Shown one piece after another: positions 10,975-24,371 of a DNA stretch of 64,000 bases. Origin of the DNA: Styela clava. Lineage: Eukaryota; Chordata; Ascidiacea; Stolidobranchia; Styelidae. The notes below the pieces were generated by a model. That model made no database searches. It was given only the letters and a program-made list of their open reading frames with translations, and was not told the DNA's origin. Numbering within the stretch: position 1 is the stretch's first letter; every line of letters starts with the position of its first letter. Position numbers and translations under genes: made by a program. The DNA lies in contig NC_135250.1 in NCBI RefSeq assembly GCF_964204865.1, positions 23,737,395-23,801,394 on the forward strand. Reading direction: 5' to 3'.

Positions 10975-13260
10975 AAATTTTTTTACAGAATCTAACACCT
11001 CCGGGTTCGCTTTTAAAGAAAAAACGCATTAAGGTGCGTTTACACTGCATGCGATGCGCAGGGAAAATTTAAGACGGTTCAAATTAAGGCAATACATCTT
11101 AAATATGTCCGTATCGGTCATGGATTGATCACTTTGCACAAAAGAAAAAGCATTATTTGTTGAAAATGTCGGCTATTTTAACAAGTGGCGTAGGATTTCG
11201 AGGCGACGAATATGTATTTTCGATTTACTAATAAACTTTATATGTATTTTCATTGTACGAGATTAAATTATACTCTGGATTTTATATCAAATCTTGAGAT
11301 TTTTCTAACGGCGATTACGAATTCGTCAAATCGCAAAGATACGTATCAAAACTGAATACATTTAGGCAGTTTATCTCATACCTTTATGTCCACAGATTGC
11401 CGTAGTATTTTAGGATAGTACGATTTTTTTGACGCAAGAAGACGCAACCGCGAGATACGTTGGACGCAATTAAATTAATATAGAAAGACATTTTAGATTC
11501 CCGTAATTGTCATGTATTGGATATTTTAAAGGACAGAAAAATTATTTTAGGCTGAAAATGACAGATCTTACTAGCGGGAAAAGGCGGCGACTGTTTCAGA
11601 CGGAAATGACAATTTTCAAATTTTGAAACCTCCGCTTTTGAAAATCCTCGTTGAGCGCCTGTATTGAATAATAAACTTTATTTGATATTGGTTTAGTGCG
11701 ATGTAGTGAATACTTAGTTAAATTTTATTCAATAAACAGAATATGGCAATTGGGTATTCCTAATGGTTTAACGCGGCAGGGTTCCCTTTAGAAAAAACGG
11801 TGCGTTTACACTGGATGCGACGCGGCAGACGCGACCACAGGGAAAACTGAAGGCGGTTTATATTAGTAAGGGAGAGTACGCCACCCTATCTTTCTTACCC
11901 AAATGCGTGACATCCAAGGTAGTGGCTGAATAGCTGTTTGGTCACGTGTCTGGTGTCTGGCTTCTGGACGATAAATATTTACGTCACACAAAGACGGTTT
12001 TCGTTTTGCGCGTTACGCGCCCTACAAGCAGGTTATGAAAAAGTCAAGTCAGTGTATTTTGGGGGTGATTTTTAGCTTTTCTAAGATCGACTCATGAAAT
12101 ATCGCCTGGTTTCTTGGATTATTTTGGGATTACTAGGCCCTCTAAAAATTTATGTTTGAGGTTCCTGCATGATGATTTTTTTTATTCCACACTATCCGAA
12201 CTTTGTGTATACATAGTCAAAAAATATTAAATTTGACCAATATTACTGAAAATGTATAATGAACGACCCGAAGGCGATCAAAACCACGTCAAGTAAACGC
12301 GTCCGTTGCTACGCTTTTCAACAAACCGAAAGTGGGCGACGTAAAGGGTAAGGAGAATAGATTTTATGTACGTTCGAGTGGCACCATGTAAAATGAAAAA
12401 AATGACCATGGCACTATGGGACCAAATTTAATTATCAAAAATGGCACGAAAAGGGTTAAAATAAAATATCTTTACAAGAACAAAATACGTTCGCTAATTA
12501 ATTAATATTTTTTAATAATTTACAGTTGGAATATCAAAATTCAATTAATAAAAGTTAGGTAAATCGTGATAATATAGAGAAAAGAAGTACATCTGTCCCA
12601 TAGTAGTTTTTTAAATACTAAGCTACTTTGAAGACCGGAATGTATGTGGGGATCAACATGTTGATTTGTATCCCGGGTTTGTGTTTGAACAAAGTTTCTA
12701 AACGTAAAACGCAATCTCAAATATGACAAAGCGTTTTCTAATAAGAACTGGTGTAGATAAAAACTATTATAACAACATTGAACATATCGTAATTTTGTTG
12801 TCATTATTTGTTGAAAAAAGGTATACTTCACGAAGGGGACCTAATTGCTGGGGAGTTTTTTACAGATTACAAATTTAAAAATTGCCAAATCAATTCGAAT
12901 ACAATATTATTCTCAAATATGGGTGGCACGCAAATAAAAAACTGAACATATACAAGATGAGAAAAGTCTTTTAGTTGCCCCAGAAGAATTCCAAAACGTC
13001 ATGAATTATTGAAAACTTTTGGTGATATCATACATAAACAGATGTTCGAGTATTATAAAAGTTTTCATAATTTATGTATGAGTAATCAGTCAAGAAATGA
13101 TTCTTTTTATGTCACCGTAAACGATATTAGCGGAAAGAACAAAGCAAAATAAACGTTACATAAATAAAGATTATTAACTCAAGAATCATGAATTTATGTG
13201 TAATTCAATTTTATATATTTTTACTATAATGTGATATTGTGATAGAAGCAAGGTGAACTA
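10975..13260. other. Intergenic with a direct repeat, no gene
   Basis: The word GGTGCGTTTACACTG, with its surroundings (AAAACG before, GATGCGA after), occurs at about 11033 and again at about 11800 in the same orientation, with related flanks AGACGG/AAGGCGG. This suggests two remnants of one dispersed element. A 96-codon minus-strand frame at 12541-12831 has no recognisable features and I do not call it. Confidence 0.4.
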
Positions 13261-13278
13261 AACAATTGTGATGTTCGT

Positions 13279-13612
13279 TCAAGGTTCAGCAAAAGCCAAT
13301 GAGCGCCGTTCACAAATGACTTCAAACTCAGAAGGTTGATCCGTGAGTAGACTGAACCCGCGTCTTGGAAGGATGGGATAGCTTTCTTTGAATCGGGCAA
13401 CAATTTCAGTCTTTATATTATTCATGTTAGAAATATGAACAGCACCATTTTCGCCAGTCTTCGTCCAAGGCAAAGCCGTAGCGCCGACTGAAAACGGGAC
13501 CTCTTCCTTAGATTTGTTAAATTTTCCACCACGTTCGATAAATCTTTCAGGACGGAAATATCTTGAATTATTGTAGTGTTTGGGATCAAAAGTTTGACCT
13601 AGAAGTTTGGAG
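13279..13612 (-). pseudogene. Cytochrome P450 last-exon relic (antisense)
   Basis: The minus strand reads FRPERFIERGGKFNKSKEEV and PFSVG, then shifts frame within the heme-binding loop. RLCLGRRLAKMVLFIFLT continues in the next frame, then a stop. The heme Cys codon is still recognisable but out of frame. The C-terminus SEFEVICERR has lost its stop codon. It corresponds to exon 9 of the intact genes but lies on the opposite strand, 1 kb upstream of the first one. Confidence 0.8.
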
Positions 13613-14305
13613 CTGCCTAAAAATAATTATTTCAATATTAGTCAAGATCAAATTGAAAAGTTGTCAAATGTATACCAAAATTCCTTTAGAATTTATAACA
13701 ACACAGAGATTTTCGTCTTTCCGACGTTTTGACTTATATTTGAAATGTTGATAAGATTGCCTTAATTTTGATTTGTATTTCATGTTATTCTCTCAAAGCA
13801 AGATCTCAATCATATGACATGAAGGAAAAATTATACTGATATAATAGTTGAATCTCTTATCCTGAATTTCCAAAAACTTGAACATGAAGAAATATTTTAT
13901 TTGTTTATTTATCGATTTAAAAGTTATCATCTAATAAAACAACATTAATGAATACAATAATCTTTCAATATCGAATTTGAACTGCCGTCGCATTGCTAAA
14001 GGTCAGAAAGTAAAGTATATTAGACGCATGACGCAGTTTACATTGGGGATTCGATTTTTGGCGTCTGGAGAATATCAGCAAAAGGTTTTATAGCGGATGT
14101 TTTAGGATATAATTTAACTTTAACATTTGATGAAATGATTATGGAGTCAAGTTTTGAAAGAATTATGTTACAAAATTTTTTGTTATTTCAAACAGTTTTT
14201 GATTTTTTCTAATGTATATATAAAAGAAGAACATTCACCATGAGCATTTATTGCAGTTTAAGTAAGATGAATTTAACTTAAATGTTATACTTAATTTTAT
14301 TTTAG

Positions 14306-14390
14306 GTTTGCCGACATTCATCACGAACTTGAATATTTTGTAAATACGGACGAATTTTGGCCTAAAAGATATCTCGACCGTGACGATTTA
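14306..14390 (+). pseudogene. Cytochrome P450 exon 9 fragment
   Basis: After a TTTTAG acceptor the sequence reads ADIHHELEYFVNTDEFWPKR then YLDRDD, matching AVHNDPKYFKNPREFRPERF then LDRAG of exon 9. The first codons are deleted and the heme loop is missing. It lies just upstream of the intact gene at 14640. Confidence 0.7.
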
Positions 14391-14639
14391 ACTATTTTTA
14401 ATGTATACTACTATAAATTATTTAGGATATTGGGATTTAAAAAAAAAAACTGTTAAGATTTGCAAAAAGCCACTGATATTCGATTCCTGATAGCTAGAAA
14501 TATACTTAATGTTCCGTTAATGATTTTCTTCTGTCTATCTTTCAGATATACTATTATAAATATCCCACGTTATAAATTTTGCAGATTTTAATCATCTACA
14601 CTAGAAACAGAAAATACTATCTAAAACTAGTGCGACAAG

Positions 14640-17600
14640 ATGTGGATTGAAATATTTGAATATACAAATGTTTTAGTTGGTATAGCAGCATTTGTATTTT
14701 GGTTCTATTTGCAAAGAAAACCCAAAAACTTTCCTCCTGGTCCTCGAGGTCTGCCAATTGTCGGTTACCTTCCATTTATAGCGAAGAACCCCGCAGAAAC
14801 TTTTATGGTATTGAAAGAGAAATATGGATCAGTTGTCTCTGTAAAATGTGGACAAGAAGAATGGGTCATTCTGAATGATTATGACATCATTAACGAGGTT
14901 TGCCAGGAATATCTTAAATGTAATTTGTTTCAATAGATGAATAAATAGGTTCATATGTGTAGTTATTTTGTAATTTTTCTATAGGTAATTCTAATTGTAA
15001 ATCTATTCTTAGAAATAAGAACGATATAAGGTTCATGTCTGATGATGATTTAGCCACTAGCCCATTACGCATGCAAACTTTACGCAAATACTATTTAACA
15101 AATATCAACATGTATTCTTCAGGCATTTGTAAAACAAGGACAAAAGTTTTCCGGGCGGCCCTACAATCTTTATTACGAGCTGATAACCAAAGGGAGCGGG
15201 TTCTTGACATTGGATTATGGATCAACATGGAAGGATTTGAGCAAATTTGGCCATGCCACATTGAGAAGGTAATAAATTGTATCAAATATTCTTTGCCGAA
15301 AATGAAAATAAGTATTCAGTTTTTATTAAATAAATGTAAAATTGTATTTGTATGAGAAATGAACTTTAAATGAGTGAAACAATTTAAAAGTTAAAGTAAA
15401 GCTATCGCTCATCACCTGGTCGAGTCTCAGACACATATAGCATCTTACAATTGTAAAATTATCTGGCTTGTGTCATTAGGAAACACTTGTTTTATTTATT
15501 TAGTATCAACTAATTTAATAGGTTTCTATTTCTTGCTTTTTTAGAATGGGCATGGGCAAGAAAAATATGGAAACAAGTGTTGTTGATGAAATAAGATTCT
15601 TGATTGAGAGTTTGACATCCAGTAATGGAGAGAGCATTCATGTAATATTATTAAATACTTCGACACCTTAAAAGATATGATACGAATCTTTAGAACAATA
15701 TTTGTATTTTACCCTAGCACAATTTACTCTATATTTGTATAGCGGTATTCAGTAACCTTGAAATAGATTCCCCCATATTGATCCAAAAGTGGACTAATAG
15801 ATTGTTGTTGTTGTCGTTGTACTTATTGTTGTTGTTCGTTTATAACATTTTTATCTGAGACCCATAGATTATCATATTTCACTCAAAAACTTTGATGTTT
15901 GAATTAATTCATGACAGCATTTGTTTATATAATATATGAACATGCTTTTGGTGATCATTTCGGAAAACTCGGTGCCTTAATACCACTAAAAATTGACCGA
16001 ACCGGTACCGATGCAACGCCTTAGATTTCATATTATTTTAACATTGCTATATTGTGTCTTTAGATGAAATTGAATCTCGCGGTAACCAATATTATTTGTC
16101 GGATAGCGTTAGGTTCCAGGTTTGAATATCACGAAAACAAATTGAAGCATATTGTCGAGATATTTATGAAACAGTAAGTTGATATCTTATTACATGCTCT
16201 TTCCTGCTTCTTGGCTCCAGGTAGATTTTTTATTAATATTTCATCAAACCATGATACGTCCCATCTCATTCAATAGGAAAAATATGCTTGTTCCCCCTTA
16301 CCCTATCGCACTTTACCCATGGGATTTCTTTAAATGACAATTCCATGGCCAATTCTGGTAACTAATTTTGAATTAAAAAGCTAGCTGTATATATTTAATG
16401 ATTACCAAGAGTAGCTCATACCTGATCCTGTTTTTATAAGCAATTAAATGTGCCGTTTTCGAATACCAAATGACAGAGGAATTTTCATGGTTTCTGAAAT
16501 TTCTAAATGCCAAGTAGATCGTGACAGCTAGCGAAGTCGAAAAACGTGTGTTTTCAGGTGTCTTGAAATCCTAAAAAACGTTTCCAGCTACAGAATTGCT
16601 GATATAGAATAATGTTATTTTTAATGTTTTTTGTTATTGCATTGTTACCAAAATTATTGTTTCATGAATGGTGCCTTGATTTGTATCCTAAATTTTACTT
16701 TAAATTTTTGTCGATGCATGACGACATCTTAATTGAACGAATTCGTAACCTCTAGTCTACAAATTTAAGGTACTGAATAAAATACTTTGGTTTGGCACAC
16801 ATTTTTATTTGAATAGGAAACTAGTTAGCTATGTTTGTTTAAAAAACGCTTGTCATTCAATTACTACCGTTTATCAACCATTGCATCAGACCAATTACAG
16901 GAGCGGACCGAATCCGATGTAAAACATTGAATAAATCTCGGTATGCAAAGAATTAGTCTCACTGAAAAGCTAAACACTGACCCACAAATTATATTTCCCT
17001 TAGTGGCTGTTTCATTTTTTTTTTCATTGAAAGGTCTGAAGACAATTCTCATTCACATATGCTATCGGCGGTTTCCATGGCTCCCGTTTTACGTTTTATT
17101 CCTCCGTTCAGCAATGTTGTGAAAATTACATCTGACGAAGCAGAGTGTCTTATGGGTAAGATTTGTTGATATTTTTTAAGTTCTTATTTATATGAAATTC
17201 ATGGGTTTGATATCTTCAGTATGATTCAAAACATATATTTAATTTCATTCAATTGTCCTGCTGCAAAGTAATGCAAATGTACTTCTTTTACGTTTTGTCC
17301 GTTTATTGTAGACTGACTTTGATGGGACTAATTGTTACAGAAATACATGAATATGAATCCTCTAGCATGAAAGCATGGAGGAGGGATAGGGAGTTAGTCT
17401 TATTTTGCAATTAAAGAACCAATCAATTTCAAATTGTTCAAAGATAATGTATCAGAATACAGCATCGTCAATGTTTCTACAATAAAAATTAACTTTTGAA
17501 TATATAAATAAAACTAGCAATTTTTAATAGGTGGCCTCATAATGTTTCTGTGGCCCAGCAGTGGGCCGTGGTCCAGCGGTTAAAAAAAGGTTCTCTGGAT

Positions 17601-20150
17601 TAGATGATTTATAATGTATTCTTCCTTATAATACTTTAACTTGTAACCCTAACACTGTTTCAAGAGTTATAAAAACATTTTTTTCATCACGCTTGCCTGC
17701 CGATCTATTATGATAACACTGTTCTCATTTAGCGGTAATGTGTCCTATTTTAGGCATTGCCCTCTTTTTCAGGTAGTAATTGAATTATCAAATCTTTAAC
17801 CAAGTGAATTTTTAGACACTAAATGGACATATGAATCGTTTTGTTGTTATGTTGTTGTTCTTTAATTGTGAGTATTTTTCTTTTTTTTGTTATGCAAAAA
17901 ATTCTTTTTTTTTCAACTACTGCACCAATTGCTTATTATGTTTAAATATTTCAAAACTTTGTGTGGGCTCTATCAGATGCGTTGTTTTTGTGCGATGACT
18001 TTATAAAAATTAAGAATTGCTCTTCTTGTGGCGGTTCTGCCTTCTGATCAGCGATCTTGTTGTCCGGCAAAGTCATGAACACTGGGCACCGGTAGGCTGT
18101 CTGCCTGTGATAGACTGTATACCCTAACTATTTTGTGTCCATATATTTGAGCATTGCTCTCTTGTTATTTGTCTTATACTTATTTATTATAAATTCCACA
18201 AGTAAATACAGGAATGGAAAATATTAATCTATTTTTAGCATATCTACGTGAATTTGTAGAAGAACACGAATCTAACTTTGACGATTCAAACATCCGGGAC
18301 TTTATTGATGCCTTTCTGGCTGAAATGAAGAAACGTGAAAAAGATGATGATGATGATGAAGCTTTCAACGTAAAATATCCTATTGATCCGACTCACACAG
18401 CCCTGTTTAATATGAATTATACAAGTTATTCCAGTCAGCTAAATGAGCAAGAACACGCCTTTATTCATATTTTTATTTTCTCATTCAGAAAACGCAACTC
18501 ACTAGATACGTTCGTGATCTTTTCCATGCGGGATCAGTTACAACCAGCGGAACGTTAACTTGGGCTTTGCTGGCTCTGGTCTGCTACCCAAAATGCCAAG
18601 AAAAAATAGTAGGCGAAGTATTGGCAACCTTGGGTAATTTTATATTGTTGATGATGTTACTTAGTGATACATTCTTTTGTTTAATCAAGATTGTTATAGT
18701 ATTCGATAACTTATGTCATGAACAGTGTTCCCTCTAAGGTGTGCGCGTGTACGCGCGCACACAGTTTTCAGAGGCTGCGCACACGCATAGATTTACTGCG
18801 CACAGACGTATTTCGATGTAATGTAACAATGTTCTCGGTTAGCAGGTTGAGAAAGTTTGTTGTTGGCCCAACTTGAATTGCCGGGATGTAAATACATAGG
18901 AAATCTTTGTGCATCAATACGTACTATAATGATTTGAAGATTAGATATTATTTTTTGCCATGATTCTACGCGCCACTGAGTTGTTAAACATTAATTTAAA
19001 AGCGAGGTGTACAAGGTTCAAAAGATAATTCCTAATAACATACAAATTTTTTTAATAACCTTATTGGAAAGGAATTGTATATATGAATCGTTTTAGTGGT
19101 TAGTGATTCAATCTTAATTAAACATCCCCAATTTTTTTGTTTTCTAACAGGGGGGAAAGGTGTCCCATCAATGGAGCATAGAGATAAAATGCCTTACACC
19201 TGTGCTTTCATACAAGAACTAATGAGACATAAAACTTTGACGCCTTTAAGTGTATTCCATAAGAACAATGAAGAAACAAATATCAATGGATACACTATCC
19301 CGATAAATACAACGGTACGTATTTTCCATAGATAGATCACTATTTTTAGATCGTGAGAATGTTCAACAACAACAACACTAAATAACCCAATATAACACGT
19401 ATTATAGGTTGTATTTATAAAAATAAAATCATTAAGGTCTTCATTGTTTGTTTATACAGTAGGATGTATCCATTTTATAGCACAACGCCGCTTCGTTTAT
19501 TTAGTTATTTAACGTTTAGTTCTGCTCATTTTGGGAAATATCTTTCAGATACATCTTTGTAGAAATCCATTCTCAACGACGTTAAATTAGCCAGCTATAT
19601 TCTAGAGCAAATTATTACCGACAAAATGTGTCCATAGGAACGCAGAGAGATATATTTGTACTACATTGTCTAATGCAATTGAAAACATTTTGAGCGGGCT
19701 TAGAATCTTTTTTCTACTTGGAACGAAAAAATAGTTGATTACACACTGCAGTCAGTCCCTCGCTCTCATATTTAAGCAAGTTAAACCAAATAGATACCCA
19801 TCGTGCGTTGAAAATATATGTCTGTATTTCAGATTGTACCAAACATCTGGGCAGTTCATAACGACCCAAAATATTTTAAAAATCCGAGAGAATTTCGACC
19901 GGAGAGATTTCTCGACCGTGCTGGAAAATTCCGCAGATCAAATAACGTCATCCCGTTTTCGATCGGTCTTCGACATTGCATGGGAGAACAACTTGCAAGA
20001 ATGGAGATATTTGTATTTCTAACGGGAATTATACAAAAGTTAAAAGTGTTGCCAGAGCCTGCTAAGCCCCTTCCTTCATTCGATGACGGTGTATATTGTA
20101 TGTTAACATACGAGCCACCTCAGTTTGATGTTGTTTTTGAACAACGATAA
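14640..20150 (+). CDS. Cytochrome P450, CYP2-like, nine exons, 505 aa
   Basis: Heme-thiolate monooxygenase expected at the ER membrane. Exons are 14640-14897, 15123-15268, 15545-15641, 16064-16173, 17034-17155, 18212-18369, 18489-18633, 19151-19314 and 19833-20150; all junctions are GT..AG and in phase, total 1518 nt. It has an N-terminal anchor, a PPGPRGLPIVGY hinge, I-helix HAGSVTTSGTLTW, K-helix ELMR (ExxR), FRPERF, and heme loop FSIGLRHCMG with the Cys ligand. Nine exons is the classic CYP2 arrangement. Two oddities: the I-helix acid before the Thr is Val, and the C-helix WKDLSK lacks the usual Arg. Exon 6 encodes five consecutive Asp. Substrate unknown. AATAAA occurs at 20255. Confidence 0.92.
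17550..17597. mobile_element. hAT-type terminal fragment in P450 intron 5
   Basis: Read on the minus strand this ends CAGAGAACCTTTTTTTAACC, followed by GC-rich subterminal words (CCACGGCCCACTG). No partner end is seen nearby, so it is a fragment or the other end has decayed. Confidence 0.45.
17816..18170 (+). repeat. Dispersed non-coding element in P450 intron 5
   Basis: It starts with a GTTGTT-rich stretch, contains ACCAATTGCTT, and ends GTGTCCATATATTTGAGCAT then TGCTCTCTTG. The same end motif recurs at about 43252 and 48250 (same strand) and at about 54143 and 54757 (inverted), so this is one member of a repeat family. Confidence 0.65.
18723..18810. mobile_element. hAT-type terminal fragment in P450 intron 7
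   Basis: Begins CAGTGTTCCCTCTAAGG, then an alternating GTGCGCGTGTACGCGCGCAC stretch, the form of a hAT end with a GC-rich subterminal region. No matching right end was found in the intron. Confidence 0.5.
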
Positions 20151-20305
20151 TTTTTTTCTATTTTAAAAATAAAAAAAATTCGGCCTTTTATTTTTGAATC
20201 AATCAATAACTCATAAAAATAACATTTAAAACATAGCATTTCATGTCATGATTTAATAAAACGTACAAGCAATGCAAACCGGAATGATTTCTCAATCTTC
20301 TAGAT

Positions 20306-20395
20306 CAGTGGTTTTTTAAACTTTTTGAGTCGCGCCCCCCTTTGAAAAATTTTACGATCTCCCCCCCACGCACACACACACACATCGGATTACAA
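20306..20395. mobile_element. hAT-type terminal fragment with CA run
   Basis: CAGTGGTTTTTTAAAC then GTCGCGCCCCCC, followed by a short CACACACA microsatellite. It resembles the left end of the 2887-4997 element. The 3' flank to about 20945 shows no gene. Confidence 0.5.
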
Positions 20396-20949
20396 CAACT
20401 TCACCATTCACTGTCGTATGTATAAAACCATACTCAAATAGTGGTAATCAAACATTCTACATTTTCCGCTCAGTTTGCAATACCTGGTAAAGTCAAACTA
20501 AATTTCAAGTGAAACTAAGTAATCAACAACGTATGCTTAAACGTTTACATAAGACACGTAAAATTCCAATCAAATGTTTACTTCATCACTACTCAGCAAC
20601 GCAAAAATTATTTAGCGTGTGTTAAAAATACACAACAATAACAGACTTCTTGGCTTGCCTCCACGTTTCCAAAATTCACTAACAATACCTTTGGACAACC
20701 ACCAGATTCAAAAATACAGTTTACAAAAGGGTGAAGTGTTAATAAATTTATGTAAATTTTTGACAAAAAAAAAGCAGTTCATATTTTAAAAGGTATTATG
20801 CACGCACAATCCCCCGGCCCTTGACTGCTAACAAATAAAGTAGCTAATGACGTTTGCGATTGCATTTTGTTTGAATCTCCGATTGTTTTCGTCAGTGTGA
20901 CGTGCTATTTAAGCCGTAAATCTTTATCACGGTTTTTATTCACCATAAA

Positions 20950-22625
20950 TCAGAAATTTTTCATAAATTGTGAAGTTGCTATACAATTCCCACAGATATA
21001 GAAAGGTGGAATTGGCTTTGCAGGGTCAGGAACTACTCTCATCTTCTGCAATATTTCTGTTAGGATAATGAATATTTCCATTTTGGCCTGCTGCTAACCA
21101 AGCCAACTTCTTTGGCCAACTGAAAACAAGATCACTTAATTTGATTTGATAAACTTTCCGTCACCGATGAAAATTTTCCTGTTGAAATTCTTCTGGGTTT
21201 TCAAGATGTTCTGGTTCAAAATGAACAGCGCAAAGATTTGGACAAACCTGAAAGATCATAAATATTTATTTAGCATTTGGACGCACAGTTGACAAATAGG
21301 TGATATTTATTATATCATTTAAACGTCCAACTATTTCTAGACGTTATGCTCGGTATAGATGCGAAAAACGCATTATAGAAATTTATCACTCATGCATTTC
21401 GAATTACCAAAGCCTTTCGTGGTATTTTTCGCGATAGAATTTTCGTATAAAATTGCCTCTTCGTTAGTTTTATGGAATACACCCAGAGGTACCAATGTTC
21501 TGTGCCTCATTAGTTCTTGTATAAAATCACAAGTGTATGGCATTTCCTGTCGATTATTCATGCTAGGTAATCCGTCTTCTCCTAATAAAAGATTGAAATA
21601 AAATTGTAATTTTTGGAAACTGACATAATCAGCATTAATCTTTTATCTCCACTAACAGAATGGAATGAAGAGAAATATACCGTGAACAATTAGTATAAAC
21701 ACAACGCAAGTTTTCAATAATTCACGATATTTAGAAAATGAAAAAAAAATGTTCAACAGAACAAAAACATTTTTGAACAATGAACATTCCTTCACATGAA
21801 TTTATTCCCAGTCATCCCTAGAACCCTCGCCTAATCTGAAGTCCGTATTCCTATCTCACGATGTACTATGCACTATGCCTGATTTATTTAAAATCAATCG
21901 GTAATGGAGCTCGTATTATACGCAATTCACATTCCCGCTTTCCACAGTTTTGTGAACTATTATATGTGCATGAAAAAGTAATAAAAACCAATAATTATTA
22001 GTAAAAAAATCCCCCATGTGAGTAAAAATTTTCTTTCAATAATGGAAAAATATTAATTCTTGCACTTATTAGTCTTCACCCAATGTTTCGAAAATTTCTT
22101 CAGCATGTTTTTCTTGAAATTCTTGAAAATGAGCAAGCGCAAGTAAAGCCCAAGATAAAGTACAGCTGGTTGTTAGTGATCCAGCATCGAAAAGATTCAG
22201 GATATATTGAATTTATTGTAGTTTCTAAAAATAAAAAAATCCAAAACCGGTGTTATGATTTATTAGTTAGTAAGATCGTCTTTGCTCTTCGGAAACGTAA
22301 TGGAATCATTTTGCTAAATTTATTCTGTTGTATTTGTTGTTGTAAAAATTGCTTTTCTATTTAAATATTTGGCAAGTTGAAATTTTCAGTGGTTATAAAT
22401 TTTTATTGTCGCTTGACGGCTATTACTTTTATTTATTTCCGAGTTCTCGTAACCTAAAATTGACTCCCCCAAAAATATGATATAATTTTAAGAAACAACT
22501 AACATTAAAAGTTGGATCATCTTCTGGACTCTTTTTTAATTCAAAAAGAAATGCGTCAATGAAGTCCCGGATGTTATGTTCATCAAAGTTTGATTCGTAT
22601 TATTCCACGAATTTGCGCAAATATT
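20950..22625 (-). pseudogene. Antisense cytochrome P450 relic, exons 6-9
   Basis: Four exons lie on the minus strand: exon 6 22504-22625 (122 nt), exon 7 22080-22224 (145 nt), exon 8 21418-21581 (164 nt), exon 9 from 21247 down to about 20950. The first three lengths equal those of the intact gene at 24372-30343. It is dead: a stop in exon 6 (FVE, stop, YESNFD), a stop early in exon 7, the exon 8 donor changed from GT to AA, and in exon 9 a stop plus replacement of the heme Cys by Trp (GQRSWLG). The I-helix is FDAGSLTTSCTLSW and the K-helix ExxR is kept. Exons 1-5 were not found. Its close match to the downstream gene suggests an inverted copy of that gene. Confidence 0.88.
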
Positions 22626-22629
22626 CTGT

Positions 22630-24310
22630 AAAATGAAAAAAATATATTACAAGAGTTATGATGAATTTTTTTATACTAATCTTACACTCTACTACTTTAA
22701 AAAATTCTATCTTTTTAACCTTTGAAACAAAGTATGCTAGTTGAACTTAACTGCACTGTTTTACTGTAATAATGCCTTTATTTTAGGAAAATAACTATAA
22801 ATATTAAGCTATATATAATAATTCATCTAAGCAACAAAGAATGGGAGCAATATTATATATAATTTCTACTATGCCAAAACTACCTGAAAACAAATATTAT
22901 GATTTCGGGTTTTCTGTACCAGTTTTGTATGTATGTCTGTATCTTATCTGTATTAGAAATTCCTATTGTGACATCACAACAAATTAGTTGAGGTGTGCTT
23001 GTTACAGAAGGGCATCTTAATTAGCTGGATCTGATTCAAACCTACGTATAGCTTGCCATCAATCTAAGTTTATTTTCCAATATTGTATCGCACTTGTTTT
23101 GCCAAATTTAAGCATGCGGGCGGGTCCCTTAGCCAAGTGCTTCTGGATTAAAGTAGGCCTGTGTTTCATGATTTGTTTTGCGTTTTTTACCAAAGCGTCT
23201 CTCTGATATCTCCGATAAATATGATTGTTAAAATCTAATAGGTTTGGTATAGGTACTAACTTTGCGATAAAGTAAGGCGATAAAATGAGAGTCGAAGCAA
23301 AATAATTATTTCTTAAATTTTAAAATTATTATTTGAACAACTTGTGCATCTACCAGAACGGAGAACAATGTGGCGTAGTTTTACTGTGGTAGAAGGGGTA
23401 TTTCAATAAAAAATACAAGAGATACAAAAAATCTAAAACAAGCCGTAGTTTTAAAACAGGCTATTTTTAAAATTGATAGGAAACAAAACCCTTCGGGGTG
23501 AAATAACAGAAATTGTACAGAAATTTACACGTAACTTTGAGATTCTTTTTGAAAAAAGATGAACAACTTTACTTTTGTTCATAAAGTAACCCTGTAAATA
23601 GTTTATATAGTTAGATTTGCAATAGTATTCTATAGAGTTTATTTGAATAATGTTGAGGTTGCAAAAGTTTAAAACCATACAATGTAGTCACGAATTGAAC
23701 GGCAGTAGAATTGAAAAAATTTGAAATCAAAGTATTTGGAATTTTGACGATAATTTAGCGTTCGAGTGGAATTGAAACAAATTGAAATCAAAGTATTTGG
23801 AATTTTGACGATAATTTGCGTTTGAGTGGAATTGAAAAAAATTGAAATTAAAGTATTTGGAATTTTGACGGTACTTTTTCCGACAGGAGCGCGTATTGAC
23901 AACATGCTGCAATGATCATTATACTAATCCGTCATATATACCTAAATTGAACTGTAGTCGAGTCGAACTGTAGTTGCTGAACGTAAAATTATTTAAATAT
24001 GACTACGCGATTGAAGTCAAAGATATTGTACAGTTTTATGGATTGAGAAAATGCATGTTCGACATTTAATGATTATTCAAAGGTTTTTGTTGGCTTTGGG
24101 AAAGAAGTGGTATGTTCAGATTGCTGAGGATATTCCAATATGATATAATTCAATATTTTTCATGTTTTGAGTAAAAATTTGAAGTGTATTCATACTAATG
24201 AAAAATGAAAGTTTAAAGTTGTTAAATTAGCTTGACTACCGAGATAATCGTGCCCTTTTATTTGTCAGAGAGATTCTTCCAAATAAATTGTAAAAATTAT
24301 TGCGTATCTG
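22630..24310. other. Intergenic; contains a dispersed repeat and a minisatellite
   Basis: No coding exon is visible. The segment at about 22316-22460 (still within the antisense relic) and this region carry repeat-family words. The clear structure here is the 60-bp tandem repeat listed separately. Confidence 0.4.
23709..23876 (+). repeat. 60-bp tandem repeat, about 2.8 copies
   Basis: Units begin ATTGAAA at 23710, 23771 and 23831 and share AAAGTATTTGGAATTTTGAC followed by GATAATTT. The open frames reported over it on the minus strand simply reflect the repeat. Confidence 0.85.
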
Positions 24311-24371
24311 CTTCACAGGTGATAAGTATTCTATTCTAAAATATTTCCTATAAAAGACGGAAGACCTAACG

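Noticed and set aside
12541..12831. 96-codon minus-strand frame
   Set aside because: No motif, signal peptide or splice partners that I can defend.
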